A DNA stretch of 64,000 bases from Zwartia vadi. GTDB lineage: Bacteria; Pseudomonadota; Gammaproteobacteria; Burkholderiales; Burkholderiaceae_B. A program made the translations under genes and the position numbers. The stretch lies in contig NZ_JAUHHE010000015.1 in NCBI RefSeq assembly GCF_030410375.1, positions 35,069 to 99,068 of the forward strand. The letters run 5' to 3'. Below, piece after piece: positions 28,751 through 37,951 of the stretch. Every line of letters starts with the position of its first letter. The stretch's first letter is position 1. The notes under the pieces are model-generated. The model saw only the letters and a list, made by a program, of their open reading frames with translations, was not told where the DNA came from and searched no databases.

Positions 28751-30901
28751 ATGTCCCGAACCATTTTTGTCACAACAGCCCTCCCCTATGCCAATGGCTC
28801 ATTCCATATCGGCCACATCATGGAATACATCCAGGCGGATATCTGGGTGCGCTCGATGCGCATGGCGGGACACACGGTACATTTTGTCGGTGCGGATGAC
28901 ACGCACGGCGCACCCATCATGCTTAAGGCCGAGGCAGAGGGCATCACACCCCAGCAACTGGTCGCGCGGATCGCCGCTGAGCGCCCCCAGTATCTGCAAG
29001 GCTTTCATATTGAATTTGATCACTGGCACTCGACTGACTCGCCCGAGAATGTCGAGTTGTCTCAAGGTATTTATCGCAAGTTGCGCGAAGCCGGACTGAT
29101 CGAAACACGCGAGATCGAACAGTTTTTTGATCCCGTCAAAGGCATGTTTCTGCCAGACCGCTACATCAAGGGCGAGTGCCCAAAATGTCACGCCAAAGAT
29201 CAGTACGGCGACTCGTGCGAGGCCTGTGGCGCCGTTTACACGCCCACCGACCTGATCGACCCCTACTCGACTCTGACCCAGGCGCGACCGATCCTCAAAA
29301 CCTCGGAACATTTCTTTTTTAAGCTTTCTGATCCGCGGTGCGTACAGTTTCTGCAAGACTGGACCACAGGCTCCAATACCCAGGGTCATAAACGTTTACA
29401 GACTGAAGTACTCGCTAAAACGCGCGAATGGCTTGGACATGGGCAAGGCGATGATCAAGTCAATCTGGGTGACTGGGACATCTCGCGCGATGCGCCATAT
29501 TTTGGCATTGAAATACCCGATGCGCCGGGCAAATATTTTTATGTCTGGCTCGATGCGCCAGTCGGTTACCTCGCCTCACTCAAAGCATACTGCGCCAAGC
29601 TCGGCATCGATTTCGACGCGCTGCTCGCGCCTGGAAATGCGACCGAGCAAATACATTTCATCGGCAAAGACATTGTGTATTTCCACGCATTGTTCTGGCC
29701 AGCCATGCTCAAATTCGCAGGTCGTAAAACCCCCGATCAACTCAATGTTCATGGCTTCATCACGGTCAGTGGTGAAAAAATGTCCAAAAGCCGCGGCACC
29801 GGTATTTCACCACTGCGCTACCTGCAACTCGGGATGAACGCAGAGTGGATGCGCTACTACATCGCAGCCAAACTTAACGCCCGTGTTGAAGACATCGACT
29901 TCAATCCTGATGATTTCGTCGCCCGCGTCAACAGCGACCTCGTGGGTAAATACATCAACATCGCCAGCCGGGCAGCCAACTTTATCAGCAAGTATTTTGA
30001 GGGCCATTTGGCCTACCCGGTGCAGCCTGACGCGGTCAACTCAATCCAGGCACTGTCTGCGCACTGGTCAAGCGCTGCCGAAGCTGTCCGTCACGACCTC
30101 GAGTCACGTGAATATGGTCGTGCGATCCGCGAAGTCATGGCGCATGCCGATCAGATCAACCAAGCGTTTGATGCCGCGCAACCCTGGCTCATCGCTAAAG
30201 GGCTTGCCGATGCCCCCTCCGAGCAACGCGCCGAACTTCAGCATATTTGCTCGACTGCGCTGGCAGGCTTTAAAGCATTAACCGTCATGCTCGCACCGAT
30301 CTTGCCCGTTCTCGCTCAGCGTGTGGCAAAAGAGCTTTTTGGTTTATCACGCGGCTTTATCTGGTCCGACGCGGGGGATATCCCAAACCACATCCAGCCG
30401 TTTAAACATCTTATGCAACGCGTCGAACCCGCCATGCTGGACGCCTTGTTTGAGCTCCCGGCAGAGACTGCTGACAAAGGAAAAACGAAGTCAGCCGCCG
30501 AGGTAGATGTAGCCGCTAACACTTCAAACGCCCAAATCCCTGGTGGTGAGCCCATCGCAGCCACCATCACCATCGATGACTTCATGAAGGTCGATATGCG
30601 TGTGGCGCGTATCGTTGATTGCGCGCGTGTAGAAGGCTCGACTAAATTACTGCAGCTCACTCTTGATTTGGGTGAAGGCCGCCACCGCAATATCTTTTCG
30701 GGTATTCAGTCAGCCTACCAGCCCGAGCAGCTCAAGGGTCGTTTGACCGTTGTTGTCGCCAACCTTGCGCCCAGGAAAATGAAATTTGGCGTCTCAGAGG
30801 GAATGGTTCTGTCGGCCAGCCATTTTGACCCGAAAGCTCAGCCAGGCATTTACGTACTTGACCCAGAGTCAGGTGCGCAGCCCGGGATGCGCATCCGCTA
30901 A
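28751..30901 (+). CDS. metG: Methionyl-tRNA synthetase
   Basis: Charges tRNA-Met with methionine. The 716-residue class I synthetase has the HIGH motif in [16 protein letters not shown] (residues 12-27), the zinc-binding knuckle [18 protein letters not shown] near residue 145, and the KMSKS loop in [14 protein letters not shown] near residue 340. A C-terminal dimerising tRNA-binding domain ([20 protein letters not shown], residues ~610-716) is joined by a low-complexity linker. The ATG at 28751 is preceded by a short leader. Its last 33 bases overlap the convergent trhO gene. Confidence is very high. Confidence 0.98.
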   Translation: MSRTIFVTTALPYANGSFHIGHIMEYIQADIWVRSMRMAGHTVHFVGADDTHGAPIMLKAEAEGITPQQLVARIAAERPQYLQGFHIEFDHWHSTDSPENVELSQGIYRKLREAGLIETREIEQFFDPVKGMFLPDRYIKGECPKCHAKDQYGDSCEACGAVYTPTDLIDPYSTLTQARPILKTSEHFFFKLSDPRCVQFLQDWTTGSNTQGHKRLQTEVLAKTREWLGHGQGDDQVNLGDWDISRDAPYFGIEIPDAPGKYFYVWLDAPVGYLASLKAYCAKLGIDFDALLAPGNATEQIHFIGKDIVYFHALFWPAMLKFAGRKTPDQLNVHGFITVSGEKMSKSRGTGISPLRYLQLGMNAEWMRYYIAAKLNARVEDIDFNPDDFVARVNSDLVGKYINIASRAANFISKYFEGHLAYPVQPDAVNSIQALSAHWSSAAEAVRHDLESREYGRAIREVMAHADQINQAFDAAQPWLIAKGLADAPSEQRAELQHICSTALAGFKALTVMLAPILPVLAQRVAKELFGLSRGFIWSDAGDIPNHIQPFKHLMQRVEPAMLDALFELPAETADKGKTKSAAEVDVAANTSNAQIPGGEPIAATITIDDFMKVDMRVARIVDCARVEGSTKLLQLTLDLGEGRHRNIFSGIQSAYQPEQLKGRLTVVVANLAPRKMKFGVSEGMVLSASHFDPKAQPGIYVLDPESGAQPGMRIR

Positions 30902-31633
30902 AGGTTGCGGTTTGAGTGTCGGATCGAGCGTCCGGCGCTCATCGAAAACGAAACAATTGCCTCGATAACCAATCCCGCCGGTTTCCTCAAAATACTTGAG
31001 AATGCCGCCATCGAGTTGATAGACGTGATCGATGCCGACTTCGCGCATATAAATCGCAGCTTTTTCACAGCGGATGCCGCCCGTGCAAAAGCTGATGACT
31101 GTTTTGCCTGCCAGTTCGTCTTTGTGATCAAGTACGGCTTGTGGAAACTCAGTGAACTTGGACAGATGCCAATTAATCGCGCCTTCGAACGTGCCAGCTT
31201 CGACTTCAAAATCATTGCGCGTATCAAGCAAAACCACCGGCCGGCCGGTGTCATCATGGCCTTCAGTGATCCAGCGCGCGGCTGTCTGCGCATCAACCGC
31301 TGGCGCGCGCCCCGCTTCGGGACGAATCGTCGGATGATTCATACGGATAATCTCGCGCTTGATTTTGACCAGCATCCGTTTGAACGGCACGTCAGGAGAT
31401 TCGCTGTACTTGACCTCAAGGTCCATAAAAGCGGAATCTTGACGCAGCCACGTTAAAAATTGCTCAATCTTGTCCTGTGTGCCCGCCAAGAACATATTGA
31501 TACCCTCAGGGGTCAGCAGGATGGTTCCCTTGAGTGCGCATGTTTCGGTTTGAGCAAGCAAGGCATGCCTGCGTTGCTCAAGATTGTCGAGAGAAACGAA
31601 CTTGTAGGCGGCAATATTGAGAATAAGGGACAT
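30869..31633 (-). CDS. trhO: tRNA uridine-34 hydroxylase, rhodanese-like
   Basis: TrhO (YceA) hydroxylates U34 of certain tRNAs to 5-hydroxyuridine. The 254-residue protein has the N-terminal acylphosphatase-like part ([36 protein letters not shown]) and a rhodanese domain with [14 protein letters not shown] and the active Cys in [19 protein letters not shown] near residue 178. The C-terminal [16 protein letters not shown] is family-typical. It overlaps the convergent metG 3' end by 33 bp. tRNA-Gly(CCC) lies 30 bases upstream on the same strand, so the leader of this gene begins inside or behind a tRNA. Confidence 0.94.
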   Translation of the reverse strand: MSLILNIAAYKFVSLDNLEQRRHALLAQTETCALKGTILLTPEGINMFLAGTQDKIEQFLTWLRQDSAFMDLEVKYSESPDVPFKRMLVKIKREIIRMNHPTIRPEAGRAPAVDAQTAARWITEGHDDTGRPVVLLDTRNDFEVEAGTFEGAINWHLSKFTEFPQAVLDHKDELAGKTVISFCTGGIRCEKAAIYMREVGIDHVYQLDGGILKYFEETGGIGYRGNCFVFDERRTLDPTLKPQPLADAHPGLRT

Positions 31634-31640
31634 GATCTAG

Positions 31641-31663
31641 TGGTGGTGAGCAGGACTCGAACC
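31641..31663 (-). other. T-arm-like tRNA fragment directly behind tRNA-Gly
   Basis: Immediately after the encoded CCA of tRNA-Gly the minus strand reads GGTTCGAGTCCTGC then TCACCACCA, which resembles the T-loop and 3' acceptor of another tRNA with no 5' half. It differs from the tRNA-Gly T-arm, so it is not a simple duplication of it. Confidence 0.45.
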
Positions 31664-31737
31664 TGGAGCGGGTGATGGGAATCGAACCCACGCTTGAGGC
31701 TTGGGAAGCCGCCGTTCTACCATTGAACTACACCCGC
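31664..31737 (-). tRNA. tRNA-Gly (anticodon CCC)
   Basis: Minus-strand sequence starts GCGGGTGTAGTTCAATGG. Acceptor GCGGGTG pairs with CACCCGC, D-stem GTTC pairs with GAAC, the anticodon loop TTCCCAA reads CCC, and the T-loop is TTCGATT. CCA is encoded. The anticodon stem has one C-U mismatch. The CCC anticodon reads GGG codons. Confidence 0.95.
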
Positions 31738-31780
31738 ATTCTGGTGCAACACTTGGGATTATACCCACTACAATATCGGC

Positions 31781-31981
31781 ATGAATATCGTACTCAATGG
31801 CCAACCCAAGATCCTGTCCGGCCCCATCTCCGTCTCTACACTCATTGATGAGCTTGGTTACACGGGCAAGCGTATCGCAGTCGAACGCAATGGCGAAATC
31901 GTGCCGAAAAGCACCTACGCGGGGGTCATCCTCGAAGCCGGTGACCGCCTGGAAATCGTTGTTGCCGTAGGAGGCGGTTAA
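31781..31981 (+). CDS. thiS: Sulfur carrier protein ThiS
   Basis: A 66-residue ubiquitin-like sulfur carrier for the thiazole ring of thiamine. It shows [12 protein letters not shown], the mid-protein [16 protein letters not shown], the [12 protein letters not shown] segment and the C-terminal Gly-Gly that becomes thiocarboxylated. A third Gly and stop follow directly. trmB begins two bases behind the stop, with its TAGGAGG ribosome site lying inside thiS. The thiazole synthase gene thiG, expected beside it in many relatives, is not found here. Divergent from tRNA-Gly. Confidence 0.93.
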   Translation: MNIVLNGQPKILSGPISVSTLIDELGYTGKRIAVERNGEIVPKSTYAGVILEAGDRLEIVVAVGGG

Positions 31982-31983
31982 AC

Positions 31984-32655
31984 ATGCATCCTCTTCATAT
32001 CCGTAGCTTCGTCAATCGACGCAGCCATATGACCAAAGGCCAGCAGGAAGCGCTCGACGCGTTTCTCGGCAAGTGGTCGATCCCTTATCAACCCGGCAGA
32101 CTGGATCTCACGCAAGCCTTTGGCCGCGCGGCACCCACGATCCTCGAAATCGGTTTCGGGATGGGTGAAACAACCGAGCAAATCGCACTAGCCAGACCAC
32201 AGGATAATTTTCTGGGGGTGGAAGTCTTTAATGCAGGCGTGGGTGCCATGCTCAAGCGCATCGAGGCTTCGGGGCTGACAAACGTGCGTTTGATTCAGCA
32301 CGATGCGGTCGAAGTGCTTCGCGACATGATCCCGCCCGACGCACTCGCTGGTGTGCATATTTATTTTCCGGACCCCTGGCCAAAAAAACGTCATCACAAA
32401 CGTCGTTTGATTCAACCGCCTCTGGTCGAGCTGCTGGCGAGCAGGATGGCGCCTGGCGCCTACATCCACTGCGCCACAGACTGGGAGCATTATGCGCATC
32501 AGATGCTTGATGTGCTCGCAGGCGAGCACGCGCTTGAAAACACCTGTGAGGGATTCGCGCCCAGACCGGACTACCGTCCTTTGACGAAGTTTGAAAATCG
32601 CGGCTTAAGACTCGGTCACGGCGTGTGGGACGTGATTTTCAAAAAGAAAATTTAA
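31984..32655 (+). CDS. trmB: tRNA (guanine-46-N7)-methyltransferase
   Basis: Methylates G46 in the variable loop of tRNAs using S-adenosylmethionine. The 223 residues show the SAM-binding [12 protein letters not shown] near residue 57, [16 protein letters not shown], the catalytic/family signature [20 protein letters not shown] near residue 121, and the C-terminal [20 protein letters not shown]. It is tightly coupled to thiS (two bases between) and its strong TAGGAGG ribosome site lies at 31968-31974. It converges with ffh, 55 bp apart. Confidence 0.96.
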   Translation: MHPLHIRSFVNRRSHMTKGQQEALDAFLGKWSIPYQPGRLDLTQAFGRAAPTILEIGFGMGETTEQIALARPQDNFLGVEVFNAGVGAMLKRIEASGLTNVRLIQHDAVEVLRDMIPPDALAGVHIYFPDPWPKKRHHKRRLIQPPLVELLASRMAPGAYIHCATDWEHYAHQMLDVLAGEHALENTCEGFAPRPDYRPLTKFENRGLRLGHGVWDVIFKKKI

Positions 32656-32710
32656 CTCCCGATGATTCAGCGCTCAGGCATGGGGGAAATATGCCTAAGC
32701 TCGCCTCGGC

Positions 32711-34123
32711 CTATCTGCCAAAACCACCGAGTTTTCCCAAGCCCTTCATGCTACCCATGGCACGCATCATCTTGGCCATGCCGCCTTTTTTCATCTGCTT
32801 CATCATGCCCTGCATTTGCTCAAACTGATTGAGCAGGCGATTGACCTCTTGCACGGGCACACCGGCTCCTGCAGCGATACGTCGCTTACGCGAGGCTTTA
32901 AGCAAATCGGGCTTGGCACGCTCGAGCGGCGTCATCGAATTCAGGATACCCTCGGTCCGTCTGAGCTGTTTTTCTGCCTGACCGCCTTGCAACTGGCCGG
33001 CGGCCTGTGAGAACTGAGCGGGGAGCTTTTCAAGCAAGGATCCCATATCGCCCATCTTTTTAACTTGCGCGAGCTGATCACGAAAATCGTTGAGATCGAA
33101 CTTGTCGCCCGATTTCATTTTGGCGGCGAGCTTTTGCGCTTCGGCAATGTCGATATTTTTTTGAGCCTGCTCGACGAGCGACACGATGTCGCCCATACCC
33201 AGCACGCGCTGAGCCATCCTTTCAGGATGGAAGGGCTCCAAACCATCAAGTTTTTCAGATACACCAACAAACTTGAGTGGCTTACCCGTCACATGGCGGA
33301 CGGACAACGCAGCTCCACCGCGCGCATCGCCATCGAGCTTGGTCAGCACCACGCCCGTCAGCGGCAACGCCTCTCCAAAGGCACGCGCCGTATTGACCGC
33401 ATCTTGGCCCTGCATGGCATCCACGACAAAGAGAGTCTCAATCGGTTTTAACAAATCATGCAAGGCGCGAATCTCGCGCATCATTGCTTCATCGATACCC
33501 AATCGTCCGGCGGTATCGACAATGAGCACATCAATATGATGTTTGCGCGCGTAATCAACCGCATGACGAGCGATATCCTCTGGCTTTTGGCTCGCGTCCG
33601 AGGCGATCCACTCAACTCCCACCTGCCCGGCTACAGTCTTGAGCTGCTCGATTGCAGCCGGACGATAAACGTCGGCACTGACCACCGCCACCTTCTTTTT
33701 GCCAGTTTTGCGCCCGTTCTGAACGTGATTGCCTTCGGATAACCAACGGGCGAGCTTGCCAGTCGTTGTAGTTTTACCCGCGCCCTGCAAGCCAGCCATC
33801 AAAATAATCGCGGGGGGCTGCATGGCCAGCGACAGCTCGCTTGCGTCGGTACCCAAATCCCCGCCCATCAGAGCAGTCAGCTCCCGATGGACCACCCCGA
33901 CCAAGGCCTGGCCGGGTGACAAACTACCAACGACCTCCTCGCCCAGGGCCTTTTCCTTGACTCGCGCGATGAAATCACGCACCACAGGCAAGGAGACATC
34001 GGCCTCCAGCAAAGCCAGACGGACCTCTCGCAGCATGTCTTGCGTGTTGGTTTCGGTGAGACGCGCTTCGCCCCGCATGGTCTTGACGACACGGGATAGA
34101 CGTTGGGTGAGATTTTCAAGCAT
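32711..34123 (-). CDS. ffh: Signal recognition particle protein Ffh
   Basis: GTPase that binds signal sequences of nascent inner-membrane proteins together with 4.5S RNA. The N-domain starts MLENLTQRLSRVVKTMRGEARLTE. The G-domain has the P-loop GLQGAGKTTTTGKLARWL near residue 110, DTAGRLGIDEAMM, and TKLDGDARGGAALS. The C-terminal M-domain is Met-rich (FEQMQGMMKQMKKGGMAKMMRAMGSMKGLG) with the RNA-binding RRIAAGAGVPVQEVN. The 470 residues are normal. Only 28 bases separate its start from the divergent ccsA-like gene. Confidence 0.97.
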   Translation of the reverse strand: MLENLTQRLSRVVKTMRGEARLTETNTQDMLREVRLALLEADVSLPVVRDFIARVKEKALGEEVVGSLSPGQALVGVVHRELTALMGGDLGTDASELSLAMQPPAIILMAGLQGAGKTTTTGKLARWLSEGNHVQNGRKTGKKKVAVVSADVYRPAAIEQLKTVAGQVGVEWIASDASQKPEDIARHAVDYARKHHIDVLIVDTAGRLGIDEAMMREIRALHDLLKPIETLFVVDAMQGQDAVNTARAFGEALPLTGVVLTKLDGDARGGAALSVRHVTGKPLKFVGVSEKLDGLEPFHPERMAQRVLGMGDIVSLVEQAQKNIDIAEAQKLAAKMKSGDKFDLNDFRDQLAQVKKMGDMGSLLEKLPAQFSQAAGQLQGGQAEKQLRRTEGILNSMTPLERAKPDLLKASRKRRIAAGAGVPVQEVNRLLNQFEQMQGMMKQMKKGGMAKMMRAMGSMKGLGKLGGFGR

Positions 34124-34151
34124 GGTGTCGGTTTCGCTTTACACTAGACAT

Positions 34152-35006
34152 ATGTCTTCCGGTATTGTATTTCACTCCCTCGCTGCCTTGGCCTATGCCG
34201 CCCTCGGTCTCGGTCTTTATCGCTCGCTGACTTCGGACCCTCCGATCGTCAAGGCGGGCAACCTTGCTCGCCTTGGACTGCTTTTAGCAATCGTTTTACA
34301 CGGTCTCGCCTTGCGAGACACCGTCTTGCAGGAAGGCAACTTACGCGTCAGCTGGACACTTGCGCTTTCTGCCGCAGTCTGGATCGGCATGGTGGTATTT
34401 TGGCTCGAAAGCTTGGTGATTCGCATTGATGGGCTCCAACTTTTGCTTTTGCCTGTCGGCTCAATGGTTTGCCTCTTGGCAATCTTATTTCCCCAGTCTC
34501 AACTCATCGCCCGTGCGAACGATCCGGGCTTACGTATCCATTTACTGATCGCCTTATCTGCCTACGCGCTGGTGACCATCGCCGCTCTGCAGGCGATGTT
34601 GATGTCTGGCCTCGATCGGCGCCTCCATTTCCCTCGCGAAGAAGGTGCACACCCCGGCCCACTGCGCCGTGCGATCGGGCGCCTGCTGGATGTCCAACCC
34701 CCCTTGCTCGCGCAGGAACAAGTGCTGTTCCGTCTGATCTGGATCGCTTTTGCCGCCCTGACCTTGACACTGGTCTCTGGCGCTCTGATCTCAATTTCCT
34801 TGTCCGGCAAGTGGTTACCACTGGATCACAAATCAATCTTCACTCTGTTGTCCTGGCTGACCTTTGGCATCCTGATTGTTGGTCGACACCTGAGAGGTTG
34901 GCGCGGACGCACTGCACTGCGCTATACCCTCGTTGGCTTTGCCTTTGTCGTGTTAGCCTACACAGGGTCACGCTTCGTGATCGAAGTCATCCTGCAAAGG
35001 CATTGA
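34152..35006 (+). CDS. CcsA/YpjD-type cytochrome c assembly-like membrane protein
   Basis: A 284-residue polytopic membrane protein with about eight hydrophobic helices, starting MSSGIVFHSLAALAYAALGL. The WLTFGILIVGRHLRGWRG segment near residue 240 with paired His/Trp-rich loops, and HLLIALSAYALVTIAALQA near residue 120, fit the CcsA/CcmC/YpjD family that handles haem. In proteobacteria a ypjD-like gene commonly lies beside ffh, as here. Its exact role is not shown; a function in haem handling or as part of a transport system are both possible. It heads a run of three genes with PP0621 and ampD. Confidence 0.82.
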   Translation: MSSGIVFHSLAALAYAALGLGLYRSLTSDPPIVKAGNLARLGLLLAIVLHGLALRDTVLQEGNLRVSWTLALSAAVWIGMVVFWLESLVIRIDGLQLLLLPVGSMVCLLAILFPQSQLIARANDPGLRIHLLIALSAYALVTIAALQAMLMSGLDRRLHFPREEGAHPGPLRRAIGRLLDVQPPLLAQEQVLFRLIWIAFAALTLTLVSGALISISLSGKWLPLDHKSIFTLLSWLTFGILIVGRHLRGWRGRTALRYTLVGFAFVVLAYTGSRFVIEVILQRH

Positions 35007-35007
35007 A

Positions 35008-35271
35008 ATGGGTAAAACGCTTTTTTGGATTGCCGTGTTTTTTGGTGTGCTGCTTGTCAGTCGCTTTCTATCGCATCAGGCGGCAAAAAAACGTTTCCGC
35101 AGTGAGCAAGACAAACAAGCTGCCCGCAACAACCCTTTACCCGGTGCAGAGGCGATGGTTCAGTGTGCGCATTGCGGCGTGTTTATACCTCGTTCAGAGG
35201 CCTTACTTAGCAACGATGAAACCTGGTGCAGCCAGGCTCATGCACAACTTGGACCGCGCCGGTCCCGTTAA
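35008..35271 (+). CDS. PP0621-family membrane-anchored zinc-knuckle protein
   Basis: An 87-residue protein with one N-terminal membrane helix (LFWIAVFFGVLLVSRFL) and a C-terminal part holding MVQCAHCGVFIPRSEAL and WCSQAH, a Cys/His arrangement that looks metal-binding. This matches the small PP0621 family that accompanies ampD and ccsA-like genes in proteobacteria. Function unknown. It starts one base after the upstream stop and lies 9 bp before ampD, so it is part of a compact operon. Confidence 0.82.
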   Translation: MGKTLFWIAVFFGVLLVSRFLSHQAAKKRFRSEQDKQAARNNPLPGAEAMVQCAHCGVFIPRSEALLSNDETWCSQAHAQLGPRRSR

Positions 35272-35280
35272 CGACAGATC

Positions 35281-35877
35281 ATGAAGCTGGACCCGACAGG
35301 TTGGCTCGAACCCGGTTCCAGTATCTCGCTGCGTCCCTCTCCAAACTTTAACGCTCGGCCTGCTGGCGTCGAAATTGACTTGCTAGTCATTCACAACATC
35401 AGTTTGCCACCCGGTCGCTTCGGCACTCCATACGTTGCAGACCTTTTTCTCAACCAGCTGGACCTCAGCGCCGACCCCTGGTTTGAAGAAAATCTCAAAG
35501 GACTCACGGTCTCTGCACATTTTTTAATCGATCGCCTGGGTCACATCACGCAGTTCGTCTCCTGTGACGCACGCGCATGGCATGCAGGCGTCTCGCAGCA
35601 TGACGGGCGCGAACAGTGCAATGATTTTTCTGTGGGAATTGAGCTAGAAGGTACAGATACGCTCGCCTATACCGAGGCGCAATACAGTGCGCTCGCGACA
35701 CTCACTCAATGCCTGCGGTCACGCTATCGTCTGAATGCTGTCAGAGGGCACTGCGATATCGCTCCAGGACGCAAAACAGATCCAGGGCCGGTATTTGACT
35801 GGGCACGCTACGCTGTACTGGCTGGTTGGCCTGTCGCAGCGCTACCGCCGCGACAGGCCCCAAACATCGGGGCTTAA
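35281..35877 (+). CDS. ampD: 1,6-anhydro-N-acetylmuramyl-L-alanine amidase AmpD
   Basis: Cytoplasmic zinc amidase that recycles anhydromuropeptides; its loss commonly derepresses AmpC-type beta-lactamases. The 198 residues have the three zinc ligands (His in [11 protein letters not shown] near residue 38, His in [17 protein letters not shown] near residue 155, and the Asp of that segment), the [13 protein letters not shown] strand and the [16 protein letters not shown] core. It is the third gene of the ccsA-like/PP0621/ampD run and overlaps the convergent htpG stop by four bases. Confidence 0.96.
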   Translation: MKLDPTGWLEPGSSISLRPSPNFNARPAGVEIDLLVIHNISLPPGRFGTPYVADLFLNQLDLSADPWFEENLKGLTVSAHFLIDRLGHITQFVSCDARAWHAGVSQHDGREQCNDFSVGIELEGTDTLAYTEAQYSALATLTQCLRSRYRLNAVRGHCDIAPGRKTDPGPVFDWARYAVLAGWPVAALPPRQAPNIGA

Positions 35878-37781
35878 CCCAGCAGTAACTGGTTCACACG
35901 ACGCACAAAGGCCGTCGGGTCGGGCAAGCTCGAACCATCCGCCAACAAAGCCTGCTCAAACAACAAGCTGGCCCAATCATCGAAAGATGCATCGGAAGCC
36001 GACTGAACACGCTTGACCAACGCATGCTCAGGATTGATTTCCAGAACAGGCAGGATGTTAGGCGCCTGTTGACCTGCGGCCTTGAGCATTCTTTGCAGGT
36101 GCGGACTCAAGTCGTTTTGTCCAACCACCACGCAGGAAGGTGAGTCCACGAGACGCAGTGTGACGCGCACTTCCTTGACACGGTCTTTGAGGGACGCTTG
36201 CAAACGCTCGACCAGCGGCTTGAACTGCTCGGCCACCTCGGTTTGATGCTTCTTTTCTTCTTCGTCGGCAAGCGCCTCGAGATCCAATCCGCCTTTAGCA
36301 ACCGAGACTAGTTTTTTGCCATCGAACTCTCGCAAGTGCGACAACATCCACTCATCGACGCGATCCCACATCACCAAGACTTCGATGCCTTTTTTACGGA
36401 AGATCTCCAGATGCGGGCTATTACGTCCGGCGGTGTAGCTATCAGCCGTCACATAATAAATCTTGTCCTGACCTTCTTTCATGCGAGAGACGTATTCCTC
36501 AAGCGTGACAGTCTGCGCATCGGAATCCTCTTTGGTCGAGGCAAAACGCAACAGCTTTGCAATACGCTCAAGATTCGCAGAATCCTCTCCGGTACCTTCT
36601 TTAAGGACCTGCCCAAACTCATTCCAGAAGGTCGCATAATCCTCTTTTTTGTTTTCCGCTAAATCTTCAAGCAGACTCAAGATACGTTTGGTGGAGCCCT
36701 CACGGATAGCCTTGACATCGCGACTTTCTTGCAACAACTCGCGGGAGACATTCAAAGGCAAATCAGCAGAGTCGATCACGCCACGGACAAAGCGCAAATA
36801 TGAAGGCAACATCTGTTCGGCATCGTCCATGATGAAGACGCGCTTGACATAGAGCTTCACACCACGACGCGCGTCGCGATCCCACATATCGAAAGGAGCG
36901 TGCTTGGGGACATACAACAGCTGTGTGTACTCGCTGCGACCCTCGACACGGTTATGTGTCCAGGCAAGAGGATCGTCATAATCGTGAGAAACATGCTTGT
37001 AAAACTCACGATACTGCTCGTCGGTGACCTCGGATTTACTTCTCGTCCAGAGAGCGTTAGCCTGATTGACAGACTCCCACTCGTCTTTTTTAACTTGCTC
37101 GGATTTTTCCTGATCCCACTCTTCTTTGCGCATCTGAACCGGCAAAGAAATGTGATCGGAGTATCGGCGCAAGACTTCACGCAGTTTCCAGCCACTCAGA
37201 AACTCATCCTCATCGGTACGCAAGTGCAACACCACGTCCGTACCGCGGCCCGCCTTTTCAGTCGCAGCAATTGAAAACTCGCCCTGACCATCGGACTCCC
37301 AGACAACCGCCTGATCGGCAGGCAAGCCTGCGCGACGACTCCGGACCGTGACTTTATCCGCCACGATAAAAGAAGAGTAAAAGCCCACGCCAAACTGGCC
37401 AATCAGTTGTGCGTCTTTTTGCTTGTCGCCGGTGAGCTTGGAGAAAAACTCGCGCGTACCAGAGCGCGCGATCGTGCCAAGGTTGGCGATCGCTTCGTCT
37501 TTGGACAGTCCCACACCATTATCTGAAATCGTGATCGTACGCGCCGTTTTGTCGTAATCCACGCGCACATGCAAGTCACCATCGCCTTCGAAAAGTTCGG
37601 GATGATCAATTGCCTCAAATCGCAATTTATCGCAGGCATCCGAGGCGTTAGAGACCAGTTCACGCAGGAAGATTTCCTTGTTGCTATAGAGCGAATGGAT
37701 CATCAGGTGCAGCAGTTGCTTAACCTCTGCCTGAAAACCCATAGTCTGAGTGGCGTCTGATGACGCTGTCGTTTGATTCAT
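35874..37781 (-). CDS. htpG: Chaperone HtpG (Hsp90)
   Basis: ATP-dependent cytosolic chaperone. From the ATG at 37781 it reads [30 protein letters not shown], matching the E. coli N-terminus; a GTG nine bases upstream is possible. ATP-binding motifs are [14 protein letters not shown] near residue 35, [23 protein letters not shown] near residue 85, and [16 protein letters not shown] near residue 125. The middle domain ([28 protein letters not shown] with catalytic Arg) and C-terminal dimerisation domain are complete, 635 residues in all. A heat-shock-type promoter lies about 100-130 bases upstream. Confidence 0.97.
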   Translation of the reverse strand: MNQTTASSDATQTMGFQAEVKQLLHLMIHSLYSNKEIFLRELVSNASDACDKLRFEAIDHPELFEGDGDLHVRVDYDKTARTITISDNGVGLSKDEAIANLGTIARSGTREFFSKLTGDKQKDAQLIGQFGVGFYSSFIVADKVTVRSRRAGLPADQAVVWESDGQGEFSIAATEKAGRGTDVVLHLRTDEDEFLSGWKLREVLRRYSDHISLPVQMRKEEWDQEKSEQVKKDEWESVNQANALWTRSKSEVTDEQYREFYKHVSHDYDDPLAWTHNRVEGRSEYTQLLYVPKHAPFDMWDRDARRGVKLYVKRVFIMDDAEQMLPSYLRFVRGVIDSADLPLNVSRELLQESRDVKAIREGSTKRILSLLEDLAENKKEDYATFWNEFGQVLKEGTGEDSANLERIAKLLRFASTKEDSDAQTVTLEEYVSRMKEGQDKIYYVTADSYTAGRNSPHLEIFRKKGIEVLVMWDRVDEWMLSHLREFDGKKLVSVAKGGLDLEALADEEEKKHQTEVAEQFKPLVERLQASLKDRVKEVRVTLRLVDSPSCVVVGQNDLSPHLQRMLKAAGQQAPNILPVLEINPEHALVKRVQSASDASFDDWASLLFEQALLADGSSLPDPTAFVRRVNQLLLG

Positions 37782-37796
37782 CGTACTCACCGTAAG

Positions 37797-37805
37797 TTAT
37801 CCACA
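37797..37805 (+). promoter_or_regulatory. Perfect DnaA-box sequence before htpG
   Basis: TTATCCACA, the full DnaA consensus, lies 16 bases upstream of the htpG ATG, inside the leader. A single 9-mer can occur by chance; no other origin features are nearby. Confidence 0.35.
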
Positions 37806-37882
37806 GATTGACCGGCCCGGATAGGCGCGAGAAAAACCGCGTGGAGGCGGTCGCTCAAGAGCCTCAGGCTAGCTGATAAGCT

Positions 37883-37912
37883 TAATCTGGGGTGTAAAAC
37901 GCCCATTTCAAG
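37883..37912 (-). promoter_or_regulatory. htpG: Sigma-32 (RpoH) type promoter of htpG
   Basis: On the minus strand CTTGAAA (37906-37912) is followed after 13 bases by CCCCAGATTA (37883-37892), close to the heat-shock consensus CTTGAAA-N13/14-CCCCATNT. It would start transcription about 95 bases upstream of the ATG, as expected for a heat-shock gene. Confidence 0.75.
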
Positions 37913-37951
37913 GGGCTGAAGTCAACCAAATCAGCATTTGATTTCAGAAAT

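Noticed and set aside
33729..34151. In-frame extension of the ccsA-like gene into ffh
   Set aside because: It would run antisense through ffh; the ATG at 34152 gives the expected membrane N-terminus.
37797..37805. Chromosomal origin near htpG
   Set aside because: A single DnaA box without dnaA, dnaN, box clusters or an AT-rich element is not enough.
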